From an uncultured Flavobacterium sp. (GTDB lineage: Bacteria; Bacteroidota; Bacteroidia; Flavobacteriales; Flavobacteriaceae): a stretch of 64,000 bases of DNA. Under the pieces are notes generated by a model, which worked only from the letters and a program-made list of their open reading frames with translations, ran no database searches and was not told where the DNA came from. The translations under genes and the position numbers were made by a program. Of the stretch, positions 45,447-53,922 are shown one piece after another (the stretch's first letter is position 1; each line of letters starts with the position of its first letter). The stretch is taken from NCBI GenBank assembly GCA_937773775.1, contig CALJVL010000006.1, positions 163,440-227,439 of the forward strand, read 5' to 3'.

Positions 45447-46907
45447 TTAATCTGTTTTAATCGTGATTGGAAGGCTGTATAGGGTTTTAACGGGGATATT
45501 ATTTACTTTTCCAGGAATCCATTTTGGACAAAGTTTAAGTACTCTAATGGCTTCTTCACCTGTTCCGTAGCCAATGTCTCGTAGGATTGTCAATTCTGAA
45601 AGAGAGCCGTCTTTTTCAACCATAAATGTGACATAAACTTTTCCTTTTAGTTTTATTTCTGAAGCTTGTGGCGAGATTTTGTAATTTTCTCCAACAAATT
45701 TATAAAATTCATCCATTCCGCCTGGAAAATTTGGTTTTTCTGATACCTCTGTAGTTGTGTATGCTTTTCCTGTTTTATTGTTGTAAATGTTGATATCAAC
45801 GAATTGTGGGCCTTTTGTATCTAATGGGTCATTTGATTGTTCTTTCATTTCTTGTTTGTGCTCAGAAACAGGCAGTGGTGGAGGCGGAGGCGGAACATTT
45901 TTTTTCTCTTCCGTTGTTAGTTCGTTGAATTTTTTGTTTGCAATTGTAGTTCCGTTTTCATCTTTAATATGGAAGGTTGTTTCTTCAAAATATTTTTCCA
46001 TTCCACTGATAGGACTTTTTAATTCCGTTGGGCTTTGGACTGATTCTTCTTTCTCTACTTTTTTTGCGCATGATAGAATGACGATGCTTGTAAATAGTGG
46101 TATTAGCACTAGCTTCTTTAGCATGGATGTTGGTGCGGATGTGGTTTTTGTCATCATAATTAATCTTTTTTTAGTTATTGAATAATTCAAATTACTGGCC
46201 AAGTAATAGCTTGAGTTCGCGTTTGCCACTGATAATAGTAGATTCTGGTAAAACGGAACATTGTTATAGGATTTCACGACCTTCTCGTCAGCAAGGAATT
46301 CGTGGTTGAGTTGTATTGCTTTTTTATAAAAAATAAAAATGGGGTTAAACCAAAATACCATTTTAAGAATTTCGATAAACAGAATGTCTAGTGTGTGTTT
46401 TTGGGTTACGTGAATTAGTTCATGTGTGTAAAGTTCTGCTTCAATTTTTCTATTATGGTAATCGGTTTCGTTGATGAATATAGTATCCAAAAAAGTATGG
46501 GGAAGTACTTTCTCTTTGAGTAAAACTAATTTGGAGTTCTTGTAATCAATAGCTGGGTTTGAATTTATTCTGGAGGTTAATTTTCGGATGTTTGTTATAA
46601 ATCGGATTATAAGTATTGAACTTACAATGGCATATATGCCCCAAAGGGAAACTAGCCAGTAATTCATCGAATCTTCTATTATGATCATAGTTGGCTCGCC
46701 CGGTTTTATCGTGGCTTTCCCTATCAAAGGACTTATGGATTCCTGTACCACTTCAATAGTTATAAATGGGATGCTGAAAGAAAAGACAAGGCTGAACAGA
46801 AGGTAAAACCTGTTGAATTGATGTATTTTCTCTTTTTCCAGCAGAATGTGATATACGGCCAATAGGAAGGACAGCGAAAGTGTCGATTTGATTATGAAGT
46901 CTATCAT
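45447..46907 (-). CDS. BlaR1-type M56 metallopeptidase with C-terminal TonB-like domain
   Basis: 486 residues. Four membrane helices in the first 290 residues surround the zinc-protease motif HELIH (residues 162-166). A proline-rich linker (VPPPPPPLP) leads into a C-terminal TonB domain (PNFPGGMDEFYKFV, KGKVYVTFMVEKDGSL, RVLKLCPKWIPGKVNN). The domain order M56 plus TonB is common in Bacteroidota and differs from the penicillin-binding sensor of classic BlaR1. It starts in a 4-bp overlap with the BlaI gene, forming a sensor-protease/repressor pair. The inducing signal is unknown. Confidence 0.93.
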   Translation of the reverse strand: MIDFIIKSTLSLSFLLAVYHILLEKEKIHQFNRFYLLFSLVFSFSIPFITIEVVQESISPLIGKATIKPGEPTMIIIEDSMNYWLVSLWGIYAIVSSILIIRFITNIRKLTSRINSNPAIDYKNSKLVLLKEKVLPHTFLDTIFINETDYHNRKIEAELYTHELIHVTQKHTLDILFIEILKMVFWFNPIFIFYKKAIQLNHEFLADEKVVKSYNNVPFYQNLLLSVANANSSYYLASNLNYSITKKRLIMMTKTTSAPTSMLKKLVLIPLFTSIVILSCAKKVEKEESVQSPTELKSPISGMEKYFEETTFHIKDENGTTIANKKFNELTTEEKKNVPPPPPPLPVSEHKQEMKEQSNDPLDTKGPQFVDINIYNNKTGKAYTTTEVSEKPNFPGGMDEFYKFVGENYKISPQASEIKLKGKVYVTFMVEKDGSLSELTILRDIGYGTGEEAIRVLKLCPKWIPGKVNNIPVKTLYSLPITIKTD

Positions 46908-47278
46908 TTTTTCTTTTTTTGAAGTTCACTGTCTATTATTTTTTTGAGATTTTCCAATTCCGCTGATGATAAATTCGTTTCGGTGGTGAAAAAGGAAGCA
47001 AACTGTGAAGCCGAATTGTTGAAAAAATTAGTGATCAGGCCATTTACGTGTTTAGAGAAATAGTCGGTTTTTTTTACCAATGGATAGTATTCTCTGGAAT
47101 TTCCAAACTCATTGTAAGCCACAAAGTCTTTATCAATCATCCTCTTCAATAAAGTGGCAACTGTTGTCGTTTTTGGTTTGGGCTCCGTAAAAGCTTCAAG
47201 TAAATCTTTCATAAAAGCTTTCTCTAGTTTCCAAAGCTGCTCCATTAGTTGTTCTTCGGCCTTAGTTAATTGTTGCAT
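46904..47278 (-). CDS. BlaI/MecI/CopY family repressor
   Basis: 124 residues. A winged helix-turn-helix (LTKAEEQLMEQLWKLEKAFMKDLLEAF, TTVATLLKRMIDKDFVAY) is followed by a dimerisation helix region. Proteins of this family are inactivated by cleavage by the paired M56 protease, whose gene overlaps by 4 bp. Target operators are probably in its own promoter. Confidence 0.95.
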   Translation of the reverse strand: MQQLTKAEEQLMEQLWKLEKAFMKDLLEAFTEPKPKTTTVATLLKRMIDKDFVAYNEFGNSREYYPLVKKTDYFSKHVNGLITNFFNNSASQFASFFTTETNLSSAELENLKKIIDSELQKKKK

Positions 47279-47360
47279 CTTATTTCGATTGTTAAGTTTT
47301 TATTCTTTCGTTTTTTTCAGGTGTGAATTTCGATGGATTAAGCAGGTTGACGGTCATTTA

Positions 47361-47792
47361 TTATTTCGGGACTGCTGCTTTCTCTCTTTTCTCTGAAATC
47401 AATTCTCCTTCGTCATAATTACGCGTTATTGTTAATTTTCGCCGCTTATCATAATATTTCCAAGTTCCGGAATAGTACCAATGAATTTCTTTCGGTTTTT
47501 CATCTAAGCGAGTGATTCCTTTCGCTCGAGTTTTCCTGTTCTTATGGAAAAACTTGGTTTTACAATAGGTTTTATGATACCGCTGTTTTTTTATCAATTT
47601 TCCGTTTAAATAACACTTCCATTTTTTAACGGGATCATCATTTTTATAGGAGCCAATTGATTTGTAGTGGGCACTGTCTATGGCGTATTCTTCAACCCAG
47701 ATTCCTTCTCTTTTATTATTTACGGTTTGGTTTGTTGTTCTGCAAGAACAGAAGCTTACTATCGCAACAAATAGGAGTATTGATTTTTTCAT
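47361..47792 (-). CDS. Small lipoprotein, MORN-like (YwqK-like) repeats
   Basis: 143 residues. The signal MKKSILLFVAIVSFCSC ends in a lipobox cysteine. The rest contains repeated W/Y-rich strands (REGIWVEEYA, VKKWKCYLNGKLIKKQRY, YSGTWKYYDKRRKLTITRNYDEGEL) like the MORN/YwqK toxin-antitoxin family. The function is unknown. It lies upstream of the BlaI gene on the same strand. Confidence 0.7.
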   Translation of the reverse strand: MKKSILLFVAIVSFCSCRTTNQTVNNKREGIWVEEYAIDSAHYKSIGSYKNDDPVKKWKCYLNGKLIKKQRYHKTYCKTKFFHKNRKTRAKGITRLDEKPKEIHWYYSGTWKYYDKRRKLTITRNYDEGELISEKREKAAVPK

Positions 47793-47894
47793 ATGGCTTG
47801 TTCTACAAAATTATATATTGCTCTACGAATGTAGAGTTATATTTTTATAAAACAAGTTTTTCTGCGAAATATTTTGTTTTCTGTGTTTTGCATT

Positions 47895-47958
47895 AGGGAT
47901 AGCAGCGAAAATCCTTTTTATTTTTTTGATAAAAAGATTGCAGCGGATAGCCCGACCC
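47895..47958. repeat. Dispersed hairpin element with GGATAGCCCGACC
   Basis: GGATAGCAGCGAAAATCC at the left and GATTGCAGCGGATAGCCC at the right share AGCGG/AGCAGCG-type words, and the middle CTTTTTA...TAAAAAG pairs. The GGATAGCCCGACC part has a diverged relative, in the opposite orientation, at 9366-9380. It looks like a REP-like intergenic hairpin. Confidence 0.5.
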
Positions 47959-47980
47959 GCATTTTTTGGTGGGTAATGCC

Positions 47981-48014
47981 CAAAAAAAAAATCCGCTCAT
48001 TGCTGAACGGATTT
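47981..48014 (-). terminator. Intrinsic terminator after the M20 peptidase gene
   Basis: On the minus strand, AATCCG and CGGATT arms are followed by a run of nine T. Confidence 0.8.
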
Positions 48015-48035
48015 TGAAGTATATTTGAGATTTTT

Positions 48036-49424
48036 TTATTTGTTTAGCTCGACAAAATATTTGTAGAACAACGGAATAGTTTCAATTCCTTTAAGGAAAT
48101 TAAAGATTCCGAAGTGCTCATTTGGTGAGTGAATCGCATCACTGTCCAGACCAAAGCCCATTAAGATGGTTTTGCTTTTTAGTTCTTTTTCAAATAATGC
48201 GACGATTGGAATACTACCTCCAGAACGTACCGGAATAGCAGGGACGCCAAAAGTTTCAGTATAAGCCATATTTGCCGCTTTGTAACCAATGCTGTCAATA
48301 GGCGTTACATATCCTTGTCCGCCATGATGTGGTTTTACTTTTACGGTAACACCAGTTGGAGCGATGCTTAAGAAATGTTTTGTGAATAATGCTGTGATTT
48401 CTTCCCAGTCCTGATTAGGAACTAATCGCATTGAGATTTTGGCGAAAGCCTGACTCGCAATTACCGTTTTTGCACCTTCTCCGGTGTAACCACCCCAGAT
48501 ACCGTTGACGTCTAGTGTCGGGCGAATGGAGTTTCTTTCGTTAGTAACATATCCTTTTTCACCATCAACATCGTTGAGGTTTAATGCTTTTTTATAATTT
48601 TCTAGGCTAAATGGTGCTTTGGCCATTTCAGCTCTTTCTTCAAGAGATAATTCTTCTACCTTGTCATAGAATCCAGGAATAGTAATGTGATTGTTCTCGT
48701 CATGAAGCGACGCAATCATTTTGGCCAATATGTTAATGGGATTTGCCACCGCACCACCATATAAACCAGAATGCAAATCGCGGTTGGGTCCAGTTACTTC
48801 CACTTCAACATAGCTAAGGCCACGAAGACCTGTCGTAATTGATGGTTGTTGGTTTGATATCATTCCAGTGTCAGAAATTAATATGACATCATTTTTTAGT
48901 TTGTCATGGTTGTTTTCAACAAAGGTTTTTAGGTTGACACTTCCTACTTCTTCTTCGCCTTCAATCATGAATTTCACGTTGCAAGGTAAATTGTTGTTTT
49001 GAACCATGTATTCAAATGCCTTTACGTGCATGTACATTTGTCCTTTGTCATCGCAGGCACCACGTGCAAAAATGGCTCCTTCGGGATGAGTTTCTGTTAT
49101 TTTTATAACGGGTTCAAATGGAGGAGAGGTCCATAATTCGATTGGATCTGCCGGTTGAACGTCGTAATGACCGTAAATCAAGAGCGTTGGTAATGCTGGG
49201 TCAATCATTTTTTCGCCGTAAACAATAGGGTAACCATCCGTTTCGCAAATTTCTACGAAATCACAGCCGGCTTTTTCTAAGCTCACTTTTACCGCTTCGG
49301 AAGTTTCAATAACGTCCTGAGAGTAGGCAGGATCAGCGCTTACGGAGGGCATTTTTAATAACTCTATTAATTCTTGGATGAAACGATCTTTATTTTGTAG
49401 AACGTATGACTTGATATTTTCCAT
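48036..49424 (-). CDS. M20 family dipeptidase/metallopeptidase
   Basis: 462 residues of the M20 fold: the metal ligands are in YGHYDVQPADP (His, Asp), ARGACDDKGQMYMH (bridging Asp), EGEEEVGS (catalytic Glu pair) and the C-terminal AIHSPNEHFGI. A dimerisation domain sits between. Carnosinase-like cytosolic dipeptidases have this layout. It lies on the opposite strand to the tRNA-Leu that follows. Confidence 0.94.
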   Translation of the reverse strand: MENIKSYVLQNKDRFIQELIELLKMPSVSADPAYSQDVIETSEAVKVSLEKAGCDFVEICETDGYPIVYGEKMIDPALPTLLIYGHYDVQPADPIELWTSPPFEPVIKITETHPEGAIFARGACDDKGQMYMHVKAFEYMVQNNNLPCNVKFMIEGEEEVGSVNLKTFVENNHDKLKNDVILISDTGMISNQQPSITTGLRGLSYVEVEVTGPNRDLHSGLYGGAVANPINILAKMIASLHDENNHITIPGFYDKVEELSLEERAEMAKAPFSLENYKKALNLNDVDGEKGYVTNERNSIRPTLDVNGIWGGYTGEGAKTVIASQAFAKISMRLVPNQDWEEITALFTKHFLSIAPTGVTVKVKPHHGGQGYVTPIDSIGYKAANMAYTETFGVPAIPVRSGGSIPIVALFEKELKSKTILMGFGLDSDAIHSPNEHFGIFNFLKGIETIPLFYKYFVELNK

Positions 49425-49493
49425 TTAGTTGCTTAATTTTTATGTGCACAAAAGTACGAAAAAGAGAATGATTAATTTTTTTAGGAAATCGCT

Positions 49494-49522
49494 TTGAATG
49501 TTGGAAGATATGATTATATTTG
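49494..49522 (+). promoter_or_regulatory. Promoter of tRNA-Leu
   Basis: TTG at 49494-49496 and TATATTTG at 49515-49522, spacer 18 bases, 15 bases before the tRNA. Confidence 0.65.
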
Positions 49523-49537
49523 CACCCACAATTACAC

Positions 49538-49619
49538 GCGGATATGGTGAAATTGGTAGACATGCCAGACTTAGGATCTGGTGCCGCAAGGCGTGTAGGT
49601 TCGAGTCCTATTATCCGCA
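49538..49619 (+). tRNA. tRNA-Leu (TAG), integration target
   Basis: 82 bases with the acceptor arms GCGGATA and TATCCGC, discriminator A, anticodon loop CTTAGGA (TAG), a long variable arm (class II) and GGTTCGAGTCC in the T arm. Its last 31 bases form the left attachment repeat of the integrated element, so the tRNA was kept whole by the insertion. Confidence 0.96.
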
Positions 49620-49622
49620 CTT
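49589..49622 (+). other. attL: 34-bp direct repeat at the tRNA-Leu 3' end
   Basis: Matches 56320-56353 with one mismatch (TTA versus CTA before TCCGC). It covers the tRNA T arm and acceptor end, the usual crossover site of tyrosine integrases. Confidence 0.88.
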
Positions 49623-49625
49623 TTA

Positions 49626-49668
49626 AAACGCAAACCCTTTATTTATAGGTGTTTGCGTTTTTTGTTTT
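49626..49668 (+). terminator. Terminator of tRNA-Leu supplied by the element
   Basis: AAACGCAAAC (49626-49635) and GTTTGCGTTT (49651-49660) pair perfectly and are followed by T-rich sequence. A different hairpin follows the right attachment site, so the element brought its own terminator. Confidence 0.75.
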
Positions 49669-49672
49669 GTAA

Positions 49673-49699
49673 ACTTGCCAAACCAGTGCCAAACCATTT
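49673..49699. other. Candidate integrase arm-type sites, left end
   Basis: CTTGCCAAACCA and GTGCCAAACCAT are two direct copies of TGCCAAACC. The same pair occurs at the right end of the element at 56152-56179, in the same orientation. Confidence 0.45.
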
Positions 49700-49870
49700 C
49701 AGAAACTCCTCTTTTTTTCAGTATAAATCAGTTAACTAAATTAATAAATTTGTTGACTCTATTCTATTTCGTTCTTTTTTAGAGTGGATTTGAAATAAAC
49801 TGATTAATCAAACATTAAAAAGTAATTAATATTAATGTTTTCATTTGTCTGACAGATAGCACATTAGTGC

Positions 49871-50233
49871 TTATTCGTCGACACTATGACTGCCTGTGAT
49901 TTTTAAATCTTTATCCATTGAAATAATGTCGTTGTAAATCATTAACGCTCCAAATGAATTTTTTGCTCTATACTTATGACTAACTGTATAATATAAAAAT
50001 TTATCTTTTGGTTCGTTGTCAAAGTATTCGTGACTTAACCCGCTGTCTTTAATCATTTTGATTTTTTTTGCAACAGTTACTGTGTCTAAAACTGCAATAG
50101 ATATTCTTTCATAACTACTTGGGTCTTGAAAAGAAGTTTGAACATAATTTGAAATACTTTTCTCTACTGGAGTTTCCTTGTTGCAACTTACTACTGATAA
50201 TAAAACCAACCCTAAAACTAATACCTTTTTCAT
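49871..50233 (-). CDS. Small lipoprotein of the element, copy 1
   Basis: 120 residues. The signal MKKVLVLGLVLLSVVSC ends in a lipobox. The mature part (YVQTSFQDPSSYERISI, VSHKYRAKNSFGALMIYNDI) matches no family I know. A second copy, about 94% identical in protein, lies just outside the element at 56585-56947. Divergent to the 81-aa gene with a 109-bp shared control region. Confidence 0.75.
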   Translation of the reverse strand: MKKVLVLGLVLLSVVSCNKETPVEKSISNYVQTSFQDPSSYERISIAVLDTVTVAKKIKMIKDSGLSHEYFDNEPKDKFLYYTVSHKYRAKNSFGALMIYNDIISMDKDLKITGSHSVDE

Positions 50234-50342
50234 TTTATAACGTTTAAATTAAGAAGATAGTAAAGTAAGACATTTATACTTTAGTTTACAATACCCAATT
50301 TTAGTAAAGTTTAGGTTCTAATAAGTTTACTATCTTAGTGAT

Positions 50343-50588
50343 ATGAATAAAATAAAACTCTACGAATTTTTAAGACTTTCAGAGGTTGAGCAATACAATA
50401 CAGTTTGGTCTTTGGGTGTTCACGTAGATACGCATATCAAAGATAATATAGCGATTAACTTGTATGTAATCAATGACTTTTACTGTGAGGTGTATTATGA
50501 TATGAAGACAAATAAAATCCTCTATAAACAGACTTTCAAACAAGGGGAGCGTTTAGATAAATACCTTGGTAAAATTAATTTTTGGTAG
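50343..50588 (+). CDS. 81-aa protein of unknown function
   Basis: 81 residues, with the patterns FLRLSEVEQYNTVWSLG and YVINDFYCEVYYDMKTNKILYKQTF. No signal peptide or known motif. The gene is the only plus-strand gene of the element. A broken copy lies at 57057-57300 beside the second lipoprotein copy, so the two genes travel as a pair. Confidence 0.65.
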   Translation: MNKIKLYEFLRLSEVEQYNTVWSLGVHVDTHIKDNIAINLYVINDFYCEVYYDMKTNKILYKQTFKQGERLDKYLGKINFW

Positions 50589-50597
50589 ATTTTTTGA

Positions 50598-51260
50598 CTA
50601 TTTTTTCCAATCAGTCGGTTTAGTATATTTTTTTTTATCGTTTTTAACTTCAAACTGCATTTTTGCATTTTTGAATTTATCTTCGTGATTTTCTAAATAC
50701 ACTACGGTTTTGAACAATGATTTTAATTCATTTGATTTTCTATCGGGAGGGAAGTATAATTTTATTTTTATGTGAGGAAAGGTTTTCTGTATAAATTTTA
50801 TAGTTGACACTTGGTCACTATCTGCAGTCACCAAAACTATAATGTCAACTTCTTTGTTTAGGCAGTCTCCAATAATGCCCAATGATATATTAACATCAGT
50901 GCATTTTTCTTCGGGGACTTTAAATGTTCTTTTACAAGTTGCCTGACAATCAATAAACTTATCTGCATAATGCCCATTGATTACTTCGAATGATGAGTTG
51001 TTAAGAACTTGATTAGCCCCAAATAATGCACTTTGTTTGCTTCTTTTGAATGTATTTAATGGAGGAGCAGTGAAGTATTTTACTTTATGTAAAATCTGAC
51101 CGTCCTGTGGAAAAACAAACTGTGAGCACAGTTTAATAAAATCAATCCAATAATAGTTTTTCCATTCCGGTTTTTTTCCTGTAAAAGATTTAAAACCATT
51201 ATAGAAATTAAATCCATCGAAGTAAAATACTACTTTTTTATTCTCGTTTTTTTCTATCAT
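50598..51260 (-). CDS. NYN domain protein (PIN-like ribonuclease fold)
   Basis: 220 residues. The NYN pattern is visible: VVFYFDGFNFYNGF (first acidic residue), EEKCTDVNISLGIIGDC (KxVDxxL-like) and IIVLVTADSDQVSTIKFI (DSD acidic cluster). The fold is that of PIN-type nucleases that cut RNA. Bacterial NYN proteins include RNA-processing and defence-related nucleases; here it is element cargo. Its start codon lies directly behind an attenuator-like leader (see 51257-51298 and 51267-51290). Its stop is 9 bp from the convergent 81-aa gene. Confidence 0.85.
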   Translation of the reverse strand: MIEKNENKKVVFYFDGFNFYNGFKSFTGKKPEWKNYYWIDFIKLCSQFVFPQDGQILHKVKYFTAPPLNTFKRSKQSALFGANQVLNNSSFEVINGHYADKFIDCQATCKRTFKVPEEKCTDVNISLGIIGDCLNKEVDIIVLVTADSDQVSTIKFIQKTFPHIKIKLYFPPDRKSNELKSLFKTVVYLENHEDKFKNAKMQFEVKNDKKKYTKPTDWKK

Positions 51261-51298
51261 AATTGTAAAAAAAAAGCTCCCAGAAGGAGCAGGTTCAT
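51257..51298 (-). CDS. Putative leader peptide before the NYN gene
   Basis: A 13-codon frame, MNLLLLGAFFLQL, whose stop TGA overlaps the NYN start codon as ATGA. The frame covers the terminator-like hairpin, so ribosome position on it would decide whether the hairpin forms. No ribosome-binding site can be judged, because these are weakly marked in Bacteroidota. Confidence 0.45.
   Translation of the reverse strand: MNLLLLGAFFLQL
51267..51290 (-). terminator. Attenuator-like intrinsic terminator before the NYN start codon
   Basis: On the minus strand, GCTCC-TTCTG-GGAGC is followed by nine T, and the NYN ATG follows six bases later. An upstream hairpin (TCATAAT and ATTATGA arms) lies in the same leader. 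Confidence 0.65.
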
Positions 51299-51334
51299 AA
51301 TACTGAGATTATGAGGTGGCGTTTTATTATGATG

Positions 51335-51364
51335 CAAATGTAACATACTTTTTCAAACTGACAA
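51335..51364 (-). promoter_or_regulatory. Promoter of the NYN gene
   Basis: On the minus strand, TTG (51362-51364) and TACATTTG (51335-51342) with a 19-base spacer. The resulting leader of about 70 bases contains the attenuator structure. Confidence 0.7.
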
Positions 51365-51459
51365 ACTTGTGGAGTAATTTTATTAGTATTTACATTCATT
51401 AATTATTAAAACTAATTTTTTGAGATAAGGCAAATCAGTATATTGTTTCGATTTTGTTA

Positions 51460-51668
51460 TTATAAGTTTAAAGTTGATAACATTTTAAATTGAGCATATT
51501 GATATTTATTTATTTGTCTGTTTTGTCGGTTGCTCTTTATTGTTCTAATATTGTTTGCAATCTCTTTTATTTGTTTTTCAAAATCTGACTCAATCCATTG
51601 TTTAGTTTAGATAAATACCTTCATAAGATTAAAATAAAAAAAAAGAGCAACTGTTTAGGTTACTCTTT
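51460..51668 (-). pseudogene. Fragment of the replication gene 3' end joined to an 81-aa gene end
   Basis: 51530-51608 resembles 51833-51911 of the intact replication gene (GTTGCTCTT..., TGCAATCTCTTTTATTTG, TCAAAATCTGA, ATCCATTGTTTAG). It is followed directly by a sequence like the 3' end of the 81-aa gene (TAGATAAATACCTT) and a hairpin (51650-51668). The same joint recurs at 58745-58950, so it is an old composite. Confidence 0.65.
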
Positions 51669-51762
51669 TAGGGATTATTTGTTTTTGGTGGTATTCTAAT
51701 TTCTTATACATCAAAGTAACGTTATTAAAATCATTAGTACAATACCCACTTTTAGTGATATT

Positions 51763-53118
51763 TCAAATATTTAAAACAGATAACATATTAACCTGTTGGT
51801 GTCGGTAAATCCTGTTTTGTTTATTGTTTTGGTTGCTCTTAATGGTTCTAATGTGGTGTGCAATCTCTTTTATTTGAGTTTCAAAATCTGAGTGAATCCA
51901 TTGTTTAGTTAGGTACGTTCTTTTGATTTGCTCGAATACTTTTCTATCTGTTTTGTAATAGTATTTTAAACCTGTATGACTTAATAAAATACTACTATCT
52001 TTTTGCATTGAAATATTAAAACCTGTTACCTGACAAAGTATGTTTTTTGTTTCAATAGTTTCTCTTTTTAAGGTGTCCGATTCGTTCAGTTTTGTTGTTT
52101 TTATATTGATATTATCATTTGTTGAGACTACGTGTTTTGACAATATAATTAAAGGGTCAATTTGCGTAGTATTGGTGTTTAGAAAATCAATCTTTTTACT
52201 TATAATTTCGGACGTTTGAAATTGTATTTTTTGTGAGGTTGTTGAGGTTAATTTTCTGAGGTTGTTTCTGTGATAATTAAAGAGGTCATTTGTTTTATTA
52301 TTTAATAATTCAATCCAATAAAGGGGGTTTTTATAGTTCGATAAACTTCGACTTTTTGACTGTATTGTCTTGTCGTAATAAAGTATATTATTGAACTCAT
52401 TTGAAACCTCATCTTTGAAATTATGCAAACCGTAATTTGCTAAATCCTGTAAATTATAAATCCCGCGTTCGTTTAGTTTTTGCATTTTAGTATACTTAAT
52501 CTCAAACCGTAATATTTCGGTGTCAATCTCAAACCCTTTTGACCTGTAATGTAGTGCCTTATTGTATATTTTTATAATGTATTGAGAGTGTTGCACCTGT
52601 TTATATTTGCCCTCATCTGAATTTTTTTGATATTCAAAAGGGTTTGTTTTGTGTAGAAAACAATAGTCTAAAAATTGGTTTGTTGGTATCGGTGGGATTA
52701 TGTTAACGCCTATCTCTAAACACTTCAAAACACATTGGTCGGGTGTAATGTTGAACCTGTGTTTTAAGTCGCTCAAAACGCCTAAAAACGCCTCTAAATT
52801 AAAGTCGTTGTAATTGTGTGCGCCCGAGTTCCAGTACTTGTGTAAACTACCTGAGAGGGTTGTTAATCCGTTATCATAAATCCTAAACTCTAAACTATTG
52901 TAGAACGCATTTTTATAGGGCGTTATAGTCTGTCCTGTGCGGTTTGTGGTCTTAATTTCGCCAGTAGATAAATTGATATTGTCAAAAAAATCTAATAGGG
53001 GATTTGCCTCTAAAATAGCGGGGTTTAATTCCTTAATAATAATTTTTATAAAATCAATCAATTGACTATCTTTGAGTAAGTTTTTTACATTGCCTGTTGA
53101 AAACTGAACTTTGAACAA
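51763..53118 (-). CDS. Replication initiation protein (phage/plasmid gene II-like)
   Basis: 451 residues. The N-terminal half has the segments LEFRIYDNGLTTLSGSLHKYWNSGAHNYNDF, CLEIGVNIIPP, QYIIKIYNKALHYRSKG and ILRFEIKYTKMQKL, which resemble initiators of filamentous phages and rolling-circle plasmids (alternating conserved strands with an acidic/YNK pattern). The C-terminal basic tail contains IKRTYLTKQWIHSDFETQ. It would allow the excised circle to replicate. Fragments of its 3' end occur four more times in the window. The assignment is by pattern; an alternative is a mobilisation or other DNA-processing protein. Confidence 0.6.
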   Translation of the reverse strand: MFKVQFSTGNVKNLLKDSQLIDFIKIIIKELNPAILEANPLLDFFDNINLSTGEIKTTNRTGQTITPYKNAFYNSLEFRIYDNGLTTLSGSLHKYWNSGAHNYNDFNLEAFLGVLSDLKHRFNITPDQCVLKCLEIGVNIIPPIPTNQFLDYCFLHKTNPFEYQKNSDEGKYKQVQHSQYIIKIYNKALHYRSKGFEIDTEILRFEIKYTKMQKLNERGIYNLQDLANYGLHNFKDEVSNEFNNILYYDKTIQSKSRSLSNYKNPLYWIELLNNKTNDLFNYHRNNLRKLTSTTSQKIQFQTSEIISKKIDFLNTNTTQIDPLIILSKHVVSTNDNINIKTTKLNESDTLKRETIETKNILCQVTGFNISMQKDSSILLSHTGLKYYYKTDRKVFEQIKRTYLTKQWIHSDFETQIKEIAHHIRTIKSNQNNKQNRIYRHQQVNMLSVLNI

Positions 53119-53235
53119 TTATTAAGGGGACTAGAACAATCCCCTTTTTTTTATGCTCTTTAGTTTGTTTTAATAGGTGGTAATAATATTTTGAAGTACT
53201 ACGTTATGAATAGGTTAAAAGCCTGTCTAAACGGA

Positions 53236-53517
53236 TTAAAAAGAGTCTTTAATAAAAGCAAACTCTAATTGGTTCGACTTTGGGAATAGTTCGGGATTTG
53301 TTGTGTAAGTTCCAACTTTAGTATGTCCAGTTATTCTACATTTTCTATAACCAACTAGTGAAATTTGGTTTGCGTTCCTTAAAGTGCTAACGTAACGACA
53401 AATGTTTTCTCGCATTATGTTAGTTTCTGTATTGACTTCTTTCATTGTCTTTGGGTACTCATAAAAAGCATAAAATACTTTTTTTAGTTGGTCGTGTGTA
53501 TTGCCTGTTGAACCCAT
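53236..53517 (-). CDS. Winged-helix DNA-binding-like protein
   Basis: 93 residues. The middle (FYEYPKTMKEVNTETNIMRENICRYVSTLRNANQISLVG) has the shape of a winged helix-turn-helix, followed by a short strand YTTNPELFP. Small proteins of this kind are frequent in Bacteroidota phages and integrative elements. It starts 3 bp after the excisionase-like gene and may regulate it. Confidence 0.65.
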   Translation of the reverse strand: MGSTGNTHDQLKKVFYAFYEYPKTMKEVNTETNIMRENICRYVSTLRNANQISLVGYRKCRITGHTKVGTYTTNPELFPKSNQLEFAFIKDSF

Positions 53518-53520
53518 ATC

Positions 53521-53805
53521 TTAAACGTTTAGGGGTTTAAGACTTGCCTCAACTTCTGATCGTAAGAAATACACGCGCGAACTACCTGAAAACCCTAAGG
53601 GATTGAGTTTTTTTCGTTTACAAAAATTATGAACTGTGGAAATGTCTACACTTAACATTGTCGCCACCTCTTGCCTTGTCAGATATGTCTTTGGTTGGAC
53701 TGGTTTAAAGTGTTTTAAAAATTCCTGTAATTGGATTTTAACGCCCTCGTTAATTTGTTGTTGTAGTTCCTGAGGACTTGTTGAAATAAATTGTACTTGT
53801 GCCAT
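53521..53805 (-). CDS. Excisionase-like helix-turn-helix protein
   Basis: 94 residues. The C-terminal half (TYLTRQEVATMLSVDISTVHNFCKRKKLNPLGFSGSSRVYFLRSEVEASL) is a MerR/excisionase-like HTH_17 domain. Next to an integrase such proteins act as recombination directionality factors or regulators. 117 bp separate it from the RteC-like gene. Confidence 0.85.
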   Translation of the reverse strand: MAQVQFISTSPQELQQQINEGVKIQLQEFLKHFKPVQPKTYLTRQEVATMLSVDISTVHNFCKRKKLNPLGFSGSSRVYFLRSEVEASLKPLNV

Positions 53806-53922
53806 AACTTAATAAATTTAAAGTTGTTGTTATGGTGCAAATGAATAGAAATAAGAACCCCACCAACTCACTACTGGGGTGTTGGTGGGGTAAAAATTTA
53901 ACGTTTTTGAATTGAATAATAC

